Shown here in pieces: positions 38,301-46,663 of a stretch of 64,000 nucleotides of DNA. Origin of the DNA: Himantopus leucocephalus (lineage: Eukaryota; Chordata; Aves; Charadriiformes; Recurvirostridae); the NCBI GenBank assembly GCA_003993805.1, contig RSEF01000005.1, positions 38,285,268 through 38,349,267 on the forward strand. The letters are read 5' to 3'. Numbering within the stretch: the stretch's first letter is position 1; each line of letters opens with the position of its first letter. The translations under genes and the position numbers were made by a program. Below the pieces are notes generated by a model. The model had not been told where the DNA came from. It made no database searches and saw nothing but the letters and a program-made list of their open reading frames with translations.

Positions 38301-41300
38301 CATTTTACTGTGAGATAGGAAGTGGTTTCTCCTGTTATCCAGATGTTGGGAACTTGATGTATAGGATAGGCTAACTATTAAGTATGAGATCACACAGGCC
38401 TGTCTGAAGTCTGGTCAGTGAGTATGCTTTTTGAACCTTTTTGCCTTTAAACGATAAAGCACTAGCAACAGACCAATGTTGCAGATAGCCTCTTCAGTAA
38501 AATAAAGTTTTTCTTTCCTGAAAATAATTAAGGGGCCTATACTATCCTTAAACTTCGCAATGTATTTGATCCTGTTAATCCATATGAAACTAGTATTTTT
38601 TGTTAAACCAGGTTAGCTACTCTGATTTCATAGACAAGTACAACAGTCTCTTACTTTAACAGTCCCATAGCAGGAGGCAGCTTTCTTTAAAAAGTCAGCT
38701 CTTTAGCATTTCTCATTCTCATCACAAATCTGAAAGTGCATTGACTATCAAGCTTTGAATTAGCTTGGGATATATCTGTTGAAGGGATTAATTAAGAGGT
38801 TTATAGTGTTGCTGAGTTAACTTGTTGCTGCTCTGTACTCTTTTCAGTAGTGTTGATGGTGTCGTTCTTCATTCTTCCAAACCCGCTATTTGTAAAACTA
38901 ATGCACTGTAAGGAGGGTTGTTTTGGGGACATTTTTTCTTTTTTTAATCTTTGTAGGTACAAGTCCAGCTTGATGGGATATTTAGCTGGTAAAGTAATCA
39001 GTAAGGTCTGGAATACTCGACTCCTTTTTCAGATGAACAGTGCTTACTTTAATGTGCTATATCAGAAGTTCAACTATGTTTTCCCTAAAGTCTTAAAACT
39101 TCTCATAATACTTGGCACTGTTCAGCCTTTCTACTTCTCTGTATGTAACAGCTGTCTATATCCAGCCCTGAGCCTCCCAGAAATCTCCATGTTTGGTCAT
39201 GAATATACTGGTTATGGGTTTTAGTGAAATTAATAGCCCTAACAGTCATACTTGCAACAGGGTTTATTGATTTGCCATATCGTGCTTTAATAAAGGAATG
39301 AATCCGCAGAGCTTCTGTCCTCCTCCAGTCATTGATTCTTCATCACGTCCTGTAACTGACTGTTGCTGAGGTCCCTGCATGCCTTGGAGTGGAATGCTTA
39401 AAAAATGTCTCTATCTTCTAAAGTATCCCTAAAGAATCACTTGTATTAACTCTGTGCGCAAGTCAGACTCTTGTANAGACGGCAGGGGAAAAATGCTTAA
39501 TTTCTATAGCTTTCTACTTGATATGAGCTTCTTGGTGTCCTCAGTTTTCCTGGAAGAGCTTGAACTTTTTTAGCAGTTTTTCATTTGTCACCACAGTTCA
39601 TGTTTAAGACTTAGTTTTTCAGATAGTCTGTCTCAGTCTGTGACTTACCTTGTCTTAGTAAATTTACTAGCAAGGAGCATATAAGGCTGTAATAGAAACT
39701 TTGAACTGTAGTCCTCTTTTTGAAGGTGAACTTTTTTTTGCTGACCTTTTTCACCTACTTTAATCATGGAGCACTGTAAGATTCACTAGTCAGTTTTGAA
39801 AATTTAAAGCTTTACAATTTAAAAGGTCATTTTGACTAAGGGTGACAGTTCTTGAAATATTAACAAACGTTGTGCCTTCTTGAATGAAAGGATATTTTCT
39901 TTCTCACTAGGTTTGAAACTTCTGTTTTTTTCAAAGCCTGTGTTTCATATTTGTTCAAAACAAGGTACTACAGGTGGATCAGTTTAATTGCTGCGCTTTT
40001 ATTTCTACAGGTTCTGAGTTGGATTATTACAGAATTTGCAAGTGCAATAGATCATATTTTTCAGTTTTATATAATGGGAAATTTTCTTATTATTGCTATA
40101 ACGAGCGTATTTGAGCATAGTCTTTTGGATAGGTTTTTATTGGTCTGTACAGAGTACTGAAGGATGAAATGATTTGGTGGAGACTTTCTGAGGTAGTTCC
40201 ATAAAAGGAAGAAAGAAGTTATGAAAATACTTGGGGTTTTTTTGAGACAGCATTGTGCCCTGATGTTTGAAGAGCGATGTTAGGGGAATATGAAGGTGTC
40301 TCCTTATTCCAGAGAGGACGTTTTTATACTTGCTGCAATGCGAATCATGAACAATACTCCCATTTCAGGGAGGCTAAGTAGCCCTAGTTTTGGCTGGCCT
40401 AAGCTGGGGTGTTTGTAGACACCTAATTCCTCTTGCAGTAGAGGCAAAAGAGGGCTGGTAGAAGCAAAAAGAAAGCTACTTTTTCATGTAGGCAATAAAT
40501 TAATGAAGTCAGATCAAAAGCCCCCTGCTTTAAGGTTCTGGACAAAATACTTTGCCTGATGCTGTGGCAGTCCCTGACTTTATGCTTTTGCAGCTACTGG
40601 CGGCAGGTGAAGTTTTAGCAGCCCCAAACTGGGAATTGCTTGGCTTGTCAATGGCATGTGGAGCACAGCACTCCCAGACTTTGCAACATGACCTGTTATT
40701 TGGGTCCAAGTGCTCTTTCCAGCAAAAAAGCTAACTGGGATGAGGGTGCAGGGGACAACAGGTAACACTGCTGCAGGCTTTTGCTACAAGTCTTCTACTG
40801 TGTTTTTTTGCTGCAATGAGTACCTCCAGAGCAAGAGGTTGTGCAGATGCATCTGTCTCTGAATTGGTCTAGCCATGTGGCTTCTGGACTTGGAGTTGGC
40901 TGGCACAGAAAGCACGGTGTTGAAATCTAACGCAGCAATGGGTGCTGGAACTCACCTGAAGGGCTGTCTTTAGGAGGAATTCAGCGCCAGTGAAGGCTGC
41001 TGCATGACTGTTAAAAGTTATTTGCTCTGGGCGGAAAGAAAAACACAAATCCCTAAAACAGAGAGATCCCTGCACTGAAGAGGTCAGAACTACCAAAGTA
41101 TCGAGAGAAAGTTTTGAGAGACAGCTTGCATTTCCTGAACTATGTGGCTCTAGAAGACTGGAGGGTGATAGGGAAATCAAGCTTTTAGTAAATCAAGGAC
41201 ACTGTCTATACAAATACTAAGTGCACCCTCTCTGCCCAGTTATGTTTATACTACGTTCTTATAAAATACTTTTTTTAATCTGCTAAAAACCTCTTATCCT

Positions 41301-44300
41301 TTCCTGGCTGCAGCTCAAGACTTTTGAAAAAGCTAAAAATCAGACTGTGTGTTAAGATTGCTTTAAGTTCATGCAAGTGCAGACTACTGCCAGGAAGGAA
41401 GATGATGCATGACTGTTCCTTTCCCTTATGTTGGCACTATTATGTGTGCAGCTGCATAGTAAGATGGAGCTAAATGTTGCTCTGGGTTTTTCTAAGCTTT
41501 ACTTTCAGTCTTGTTTTCACAGCATCCCTTATGTCAAAACACACAGTTTTGGCTGGGAGGCTCTGACAATAAGAGCAAGCTACCTTCTTATCAGCAGTAC
41601 GTACCCTAGATTTACTTCAAATAGCTGCCAAACTGCAGCTTTAGAGTCTACTTGGTCTCTGACCTATACTAAGCAGATTGATGTTTCTTTTCCTATGGCC
41701 ATTCTGTCTGACTGTCCCTCTGGGTAGTGTGTAGCTTCTGTTTTGCTAGCTCTGTATTTCTTCATGACTTCATGCAGCTGTAGCTAATGTAAGACTTGAT
41801 TAAGTGTTTGGGCATTCAGTGCAAAAGCTGCATTTAACCCTATTCAGTATTTTAAACAGTTGGATTTTGAGGTGTTCCTGTGTGGGACTCCATGTTCAAG
41901 AAGGGAGGTTTGATAGCTGGTGAAACTGCTAAGGTTATAATCATGTGCTTAAAGCATTTATAGCTTTGGCTATACTTTTAGAGTCCTTTGACAAATGAAT
42001 TGCAACTAAGCCGCTTCCTTCAAATAAAAAATAAAAATATCTAACCAGCTCTTTCTGCAAATACTAATATATCCGCTGTTTGCCTCTGTGGGTTTTTGTG
42101 GAGAAAGAATTTCTTGCATTAGTAGCAACAGATGTCTGTTTGGAACTGACAGAAGAAGGGAGTGAGCAAAATCCAATGCTAATTTGGTTAAATGCTTTGT
42201 CAGTAATTCTTTCTTTCCTGAAAAGGATGTTTCTGTCACCATGGTTCTGCCAATAACTGTAATATCTAGAGCTTAGGAGTCTGAGTTGGCAAGAAACGCT
42301 TTTCTGAATCTGAATTTATAGGACTTTCTTGAGCTATGCTGATGTAAGTCAAGTAGGTCAGATGTTGCAGCCAGAAAGAGTAATGGCTCATGCCTCTATT
42401 GTCCTTGATTTATTATAATTAAAATAAGGTTGTTCTTGTGAACTTTTTAAATTTGATCTAATGAAAATAAATGATTTCCCAATTTGAAAATTTCAGTAGA
42501 CTGGCTGGCTGAGTCTGGAAATGACTGATGTGTAAAGGACGTCTTGGTACTGTCTTTACTTTAGAGTGCTACATAGTGGCCTATGAATTGCAAATATACC
42601 TCATGCTGCTTATGGGCTGTAAAGAGATGGCCAAAAGACTACTGTCATACTTGCGTTATAGGTAATGTGTGCAGTCCACGATTATACTTCAGGCTGAAGT
42701 ATTCCTTTTCATTTGTTACTTCGTTACAGCCAATAATCAGCTGTTCAGTAACAGAGACCTTAGATTTATGAATCCTGTATGCTTCAGAGATGAGCCACCC
42801 AGTCCCCACGTATCTCGTGTATTGAACTTGTTCATATCACAGAATTGCAAGCCTTTTAAATAGCTTGTGACTGTCCTCTGCCAGTATAGGCATAAAAGGA
42901 CAAAAAGCTGTTGAAGCCATAACTGGAATAGCTGTCTTCTGGAGAAGAGTGAAAAGGATTCAGCAGACACAACTGGGAATCTTCTACTTTGAAGCCTTGA
43001 ATTTAGTTAATTGCTTAATCTGGATTGTAAGAACCTTAATGGGGGATAGAATTATGATGTCTTGCTATTTTTTGGGCTGAGACAAGTGTCCTTCTGCCTG
43101 TCTATCACATGTCACTTGGAAATCCCTTCAACTGAAAAAGTAAGAAAAATTCTTTAGTACTTGTGTGGACAGTTTATCAAGGACATGCAGATCACAGCTA
43201 CTGATACTGTTTAATTACATACTTTTATTTGTTTGACGTTTTCTTTACAAGTTTCTGTTTGGATCCAAAAAATGTTTAGAAGGAAGCAGTTTGTCCCTTG
43301 TTTATAACTGGGCGTTCAGACTGTTTTGTTCTTGCATTTTATCTGAACCTGATAGGAATTACTCTTAACGCTGTCACCAAGCTAACATTGTTTCTTACGC
43401 AGAGATTTCAGATTTGGGAACAAATCTACTACAGCTATTTAATAGTGAATAGACAGTAGTTTAAAGTGATCTAAGCATAAATGAATGCACAAAACAATGT
43501 GAATACTGTGAATACTGGGTGTGGGGTTTTTTTCTGGAAAGTAAATCCTGGCTTACTTGTTGATCACATTTGCTTAATTCAGAAGACTCCATTTTTAAGT
43601 GTCAGTTCTTTAAATTCATTCACAAATCTGAAAGTCAACCTGTATGTTTTTATAGTAGAGTCAGAATGCTTTAAATAGGATTAAAAACTGACCTACAGGT
43701 GTTTGAAAAGAAGGGCAGAACTTAGCCTTAGAGAAAAAGTTTAATGTTCTGATGGCTCCAGCTCTAATGGCTAAACTCAACTTTGATAGCTAAATCACCT
43801 GGCCAAGCACGTAAATCAGTCTGTCTTTCAAACAAGGTGTGTCCTTGAACGGAGCTGTGAGCTCTGATGGCCACTATAGCGAGGAGGTACTGAGTGCTGT
43901 GAACTGGCTAATGCTTCTTGATGAATTCGGTATTCAGTATAATATGAATACTTCTGCTTTGGGAATGCTATTCCAGTGACAGAGTAATGGCAATACTTTA
44001 TAAAAAATGAAAACTTTGTAACTTTGAACTTCATCGCTAAGAAAGTACTCTGCAGGGAATAGTTTTTGTGGCCAGACTAGGTCTTACTAAGAAACTTGTG
44101 AAGAAACATGGAAAGCGTACTAAATGCTTATTTTTGAATCTCAGGTTGGCTCCATTTACTTCCATGACACAGTGCTCCTACATTCAAAAAAACCCTTTAA
44201 GATAAAAGTTACTTACAGAAATATTTCTACGTAAGCTTCATACCTGCCTATTCTCCTTTAGTGGTGTCATTGCTATTTAAAAAACATCTTTTTGTCACAA

Positions 44301-44404
44301 GCGTAAAAGAAAGTAGGGAAATGTGGTCATATTTTTCTTTATTTTCACAGGGTAACTTACAGCTGCTGCAGAGCTGCCTGGCAGTGTTAAATGGTGACAC
44401 ATAA
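17300..44404 (+). CDS. SNX6: Sorting nexin 6, 14 coding exons
   Basis: SNX6 is an SNX-BAR protein that pairs with SNX1 or SNX2 on early endosomes and works with retromer in endosome-to-Golgi sorting; the family is also linked to dynactin-driven transport. The joined exons give 406 codons and a stop, the same length as human SNX6 as I recall it, with near-identical sequence. Coding exons: 17300-17305, 17506-17553, 23283-23387, 24238-24348, 25934-26055, 27992-28115, 29411-29506, 30837-30942, 32955-33030, 34311-34350, 35488-35574, 36508-36667, 37702-37787, 44351-44404. All introns are GT-AG and every junction keeps frame. By family knowledge the PX domain spans about residues 26-173, an amphipathic linker follows, and the BAR domain runs from about 203 to the end. 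Two tandem ATGs open the protein (MM); the first has a G at -3. No frameshift or internal stop was seen. The SNX5 paralogue is excluded by the start ([17 protein letters not shown]) and the LNGDT end. Confidence 0.98.
17506..17553 (+). CDS. SNX6: SNX6 coding exon 2 (residues 3-18)
   Basis: The exon encodes [16 protein letters not shown], the acidic N-terminus of SNX6. The acceptor is CAGCAG; using the first CAG would add one Gln, and the second matches the mammalian protein. The donor is GTAAGT. Intron 2 is 5.7 kb. Confidence 0.95.
19051..19073 (+). repeat. 23-T homopolymer in SNX6 intron 2
   Basis: A run of 23 T, then C and five more T, then pyrimidine-rich DNA. It could be a decayed poly(A) of an antisense retroelement, but no body is recognisable beside it. 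Confidence 0.8.
22021..22065. repeat. Cluster of overlapping palindromes
   Basis: AGGGACTTTAAGTCCCT is a 17-nt inverted repeat around a single T. It is followed at once by AGTCCCTACTAAGTGTAGGGACT, where AGTCCCTAC pairs with GTAGGGACT. The shared AGTCCCT/AGGGACT units can pair in more than one way, so alternative hairpins or cruciforms are possible. It lies in SNX6 intron 2. Confidence 0.75.
23283..23387 (+). CDS. SNX6: SNX6 coding exon 3 (residues 19-53)
   Basis: It encodes the start of the PX domain, from [16 protein letters not shown] to KFTVHTK. The reading frame is phase 0 at both ends, with a TTTAG acceptor and a GTAAAA donor. Confidence 0.98.
23819..24012 (-). mobile_element. CR1 LINE fragment in SNX6 intron 3
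   Basis: It begins CAGAATCACAGAATAGTTGA, runs through GATGATTTAGTCC, and holds TTTTGAATATCTCCAAAGG and CCACAACCTCTTTGGGCAAC, the reverse complement of the typical avian CR1 3' region. About 190 bp of a 5'-truncated copy, moderately diverged, inserted opposite to SNX6. Confidence 0.9.
24238..24348 (+). CDS. SNX6: SNX6 coding exon 4 (residues 54-90)
   Basis: PX-domain core, containing [19 protein letters not shown], which matches the conserved PX stretch in which membrane-lipid contacts lie. Phase 0 at both ends; the donor is GTAAGT. Confidence 0.98.
25934..26055 (+). CDS. SNX6: SNX6 coding exon 5 (residues 91-131, split codon)
   Basis: It encodes the proline-rich PX loop [16 protein letters not shown] and the following [15 protein letters not shown] helix. 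The last Ala codon is split GC|T across the intron; donor GTATGT. Confidence 0.98.
27992..28115 (+). CDS. SNX6: SNX6 coding exon 6 (residues 131-172)
   Basis: C-terminal part of the PX domain, from [17 protein letters not shown] through [20 protein letters not shown] conservative Arg-to-Lys change from the human ILRRDL is visible. Donor GTGAGT. Confidence 0.98.
29411..29506 (+). CDS. SNX6: SNX6 coding exon 7 (residues 173-204)
   Basis: It encodes the PX-BAR linker, including the basic [19 protein letters not shown] stretch that in SNX-BAR proteins forms an amphipathic helix. Phase 0 at both ends. Confidence 0.98.
30837..30942 (+). CDS. SNX6: SNX6 coding exon 8 (residues 205-240, split codon)
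   Basis: Start of the BAR domain, from [19 protein letters not shown] to MTRSHK. It ends on the first base of residue 240, with donor GTGAGT. Confidence 0.98.
31628..31667 (+). repeat. 20-bp tandem duplication in SNX6 intron 8
   Basis: TTTGGTTTAGGACTACTGTG is followed by a copy with two differences. There is no N between them, so probably genuine. Confidence 0.8.
32067..32289 (+). repeat. Near-duplicate pair around N at 32176, SNX6 intron 8
   Basis: 32067-32175 (109 bp) and 32177-32289 (113 bp) match except for one substitution (CATTCATGG/CATTCGTGG) and four extra bases (TTTAGTGAG/TTTAGGTAGTGAG) in the second copy. It lies in an intron and does not touch coding sequence. Confidence 0.85.
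32737..32754 (+). repeat. 18-A homopolymer in SNX6 intron 8
   Basis: A run of 18 A with no recognisable retroelement body upstream. Confidence 0.8.
32955..33030 (+). CDS. SNX6: SNX6 coding exon 9 (residues 240-265, split codons)
   Basis: BAR domain, encoding [19 protein letters not shown] and then DSTDIC. Residue 240 reads Asn where the human protein has Ser (A|AT instead of A|GT). Donor GTAAGT. Confidence 0.98.
34311..34350 (+). CDS. SNX6: SNX6 coding exon 10 (residues 265-278)
   Basis: A short BAR-domain exon encoding [14 protein letters not shown], completing the split Lys codon. Strong TGCAG acceptor and GTATGT donor. Confidence 0.97.
35488..35574 (+). CDS. SNX6: SNX6 coding exon 11 (residues 279-307)
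   Basis: BAR-domain helix, from [18 protein letters not shown] to [10 protein letters not shown]. Phase 0 at both ends. Confidence 0.98.
36508..36667 (+). CDS. SNX6: SNX6 coding exon 12 (residues 308-361, split codon)
   Basis: Charged BAR-domain helix, from [18 protein letters not shown] through [14 protein letters not shown]. The Glu codon is split G|AA over the intron. Donor GTATTT. Confidence 0.98.
37702..37787 (+). CDS. SNX6: SNX6 coding exon 13 (residues 361-389)
   Basis: Final long BAR helix, from [17 protein letters not shown] to [10 protein letters not shown]. It is followed by the 6.6 kb last intron, which holds the LTR and the assembly gap. Confidence 0.98.
37850..38017. mobile_element. 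Probable solo LTR in SNX6 intron 13, interrupted by gap
   Basis: The flanks of the 100-N gap form an element starting TGTCGTGGTTT and ending AAACCAGGACA: near-perfect inverted ends with TG...CA termini. ATAAC flanks both sides (37845-37849 and 38018-38022), a 5-bp target-site duplication. TG...CA ends with a 5-bp duplication fit an endogenous-retrovirus LTR, with ERVL-like spacing. The true length is unknown because the gap size is a placeholder; an internal retroviral region could be missing. A DNA transposon with GTC...GAC ends and a 7-bp AATAACT duplication is an alternative. Confidence 0.65.
37880..37979. other. Assembly gap of 100 N
   Basis: Exactly 100 N, the usual placeholder for a gap of unknown size. 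It falls inside the LTR-like element, as expected where a repeat stops contig joining. Confidence 0.95.
44351..44404 (+). CDS. SNX6: SNX6 last coding exon (residues 390-406 and stop)
   Basis: It encodes [17 protein letters not shown] and TAA, matching the human C-terminus except for Asn-to-Ser. TTTCACAG is the acceptor. Confidence 0.98.
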   Translation, partial: GNLQLLQSCLAVLNGDT

Positions 44405-46379
44405 GCTACGCTCCGTCCTCCCACTAACAAGGGCTGCCCTCCTCTGGATTTTGTTTTCATGACTTTAAATAGGCATTTACAGTTCTCTGGAGAAAACATT
44501 TGACAAAGTGCACATAAGCAAGCTCCTTCTTTCAAAAGAATTAAAACAAACACCTAAAAGTAGCTCCAGACTATATGAAGCAACAGCATACGTGTTATAC
44601 ATACATATTCATGTTTATTTAATCATTATATGCTTTCATTGTTCAGAAACCAAATGCTCTGTTTTTGTGAAAATAGCCAATATAATTATGTTCATGTTAC
44701 GAGTACTATGATACGGCTGCCAATCTTATTCACCTTTGTAAGTAATTTCTGAAGTTCACCATTTGAAGCACATTGTTCAAATGGCCTAAATATTACCATT
44801 AGATATTTGAATATTGTTACTATAATGGCATTGTATACACTGTCTTAGTTTTTTTTTTTTCCATGTACTGATATCAAGAAACTTAATCTTTTTTTCAATT
44901 GTGAACATTTCTTAGAAATTTTGGAGAACTTTGTGTAACCTTTATAACTATGATTTAAAAAGAAAAGCAAATGCATTAGTATGTTTGCCTTAACTTGTAG
45001 ACTAATCCAATTATTGTAAAATAAACCATGAAATCGATGATTTTTCTAAAATTATGCAGACATTGTATCATCTGTAAGCTTAATATTTTCTAGTAAATCA
45101 GATTAATTAGCTTTTTCTTTATTCATCCTGTAAAACCACTGAGTAAGTATTGGATTGGTCTGACACTACTCACCCCCTAATTTTTCACTTGCATTCTCAG
45201 GTTTAGCTGTTTGCCTGTCCGTTTGTCTGTGACTTTCCTATCCAGTGTACTTAAACTGTTTTGAGCTTGGTGGCTGACGCTGCAATTTCTTTGGCAGAAG
45301 TGCTTTTCAGAGAACTTCTTGGGTTTCTCCCCAGAAAAGGGGAAATAAAGTATCAGAAGGGAGTTCAGAAAGTGCATAAAATATCAATGAAAGATAATAC
45401 TGCCCCACTTTGATACCGATAAGAAGCTTTGCTTCAGAAAATAAAAAGTCAAGCTGTCCCCAGTAAAGGCATGCCTGAAAAGGATCTCATTCTGCTAACT
45501 GGACTGAAAACCTAGAGCTGTGAATCCAGTTGTACTCGTTGTATTGCTTTGTCTCTCTTACTTGAACCATGAAACTTTTCCAAGAGGTGCTGTTCTGTTG
45601 TGTAATTTCGGGATGTCGTAAAATTAGGCTTTACTTGAGGAATCGCTCTTCACAGCGGGATTGCTGCTTTATACGGGTTTGTAGACCTTCCCTGGAGCAG
45701 CAGTGTTCTGGGTGATGGGGATGTTTGGAGATGCAGACCAATGTAAGTCGATGTCTCTGCGATTACAGCCTCCCACAGCTGCCGCACCAGAGGCTGCGCG
45801 GTTTGTTCTGGGCTTGGGTTTTGGGTGTTTTGGGGTTGGTTTTTTTTTTGTGTTTGTTTGTTTGGGGTTTTTTTTTTCTTTCTCAAATGGGGTGAATCGC
45901 ACGGTGTAGTACACGTAAACCCCTGCCGCCTTGCACTTCAGAACATTTCAAAGGCGGCCAAGTGTCCGAGCTGGGCGCGCTGTTCGCAGTGTGGGGCGAG
46001 TCGCTCCCCCGCGGCCTCGCAGGTTGGTCACCAGTGCCCGGTGGCCGCCAGCGCCCGGGCTGGGGCACGTAAATAATGCTTTCCAGCGGTGGCTGCTACA
46101 ACAACGCTGTGCCGTTCATCTTCCGGATATAACAGGTATAATTCCTAAGGAACTCACCTATAAATAGACTGTAAGGGACAAAGATTACAATGTATATACA
46201 GTTAACAAAATTGTAAATATTTTAAGTAGGATGTGGGAACGGTTTTTAGGTTAGTCCTCGTTGTTCAGTGTTACTGGCTCATTAAATTTTTTTCAAGCCT
46301 CTTGGTATCGGGTGTGTCTCTTACAGCTCAGACCCTCTCTCACTCTCAAGAAAAACGCTGAAAACGTGACCTGTGGACT
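44405..46379 (+). other. SNX6 3' UTR and SNX6-EAPP interval
   Basis: AT-rich 3' UTR sequence to about 45.04 or 45.36 kb, then short intergenic DNA with T/G-rich low complexity at 45815-45890 and a small GC-rich patch near 46.0 kb. TCTTCCGGAT at 46119-46128 is an ETS-like site on the minus strand. Confidence 0.55.
45020..45025 (+). terminator. SNX6: Candidate SNX6 poly(A) signal
   Basis: The first AATAAA after the SNX6 stop, giving a 3' UTR of about 0.64 kb. A second AATAAA at 45344-45349 could give a longer form. Which is used cannot be decided from the sequence. Confidence 0.5.
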
Positions 46380-46541
46380 GGCAGCTCCAAGGGATAAAAG
46401 GAAGGGACGCGCCGCGTACCGGCACCGGCGGGGGGGCGCGGAGGTTGCGGGTTTGCCGGGCCGGGCCGTGTCCCCCGGCGGCGGCGGAGCGGTGCGGGAG
46501 GGGCGGGGCCGGGGCCGGGCCGCCGGAAGCCGGCGGGGCGC

Positions 46542-46553
46542 CCGGAAGTGACG
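46542..46553 (+). promoter_or_regulatory. ETS/CRE-like composite site upstream of EAPP ATG
   Basis: CCGGAAGTGACG joins an ETS core (CCGGAAGT) to a half CRE-like TGACG, a common proximal promoter arrangement. It is 37 bp before the start codon, so it probably lies in the 5' UTR or at the transcription start. A second CCGGAAG lies at 46523-46529. Confidence 0.55.
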
Positions 46554-46589
46554 GGTGGCGACCCGGCTGTGGCAGCGGGGCGGGCCGCC

Positions 46590-46663
46590 ATGAGCTGCCT
46601 GCGGGAGGAGGACGACCCGTACGTGGTGGAGGAGCCCAGCGATGAGGAGCGAGCGCTCAGCAG
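46590..46663 (+). CDS. EAPP: EAPP coding exon 1 (residues 1-25, split codon)
   Basis: It encodes MSCLREEDDPYVVEEPSDEE and RALS, then AG of a split Ser codon. The first nine residues diverge from human, while the acidic EEPSDEE motif is kept. Donor GTGCTG is weak but fixed by the frame of the next exon. Confidence 0.95.

Larger units (their letters stand above)
37788..44350 (+). other. SNX6 intron 13
   Basis: The largest SNX6 intron (about 6.6 kb plus the unknown gap). It carries the LTR-like element and a lone N at 39476. The rest looks like unique sequence with short chance ORFs only; no second gene was recognised on either strand. Confidence 0.7.
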
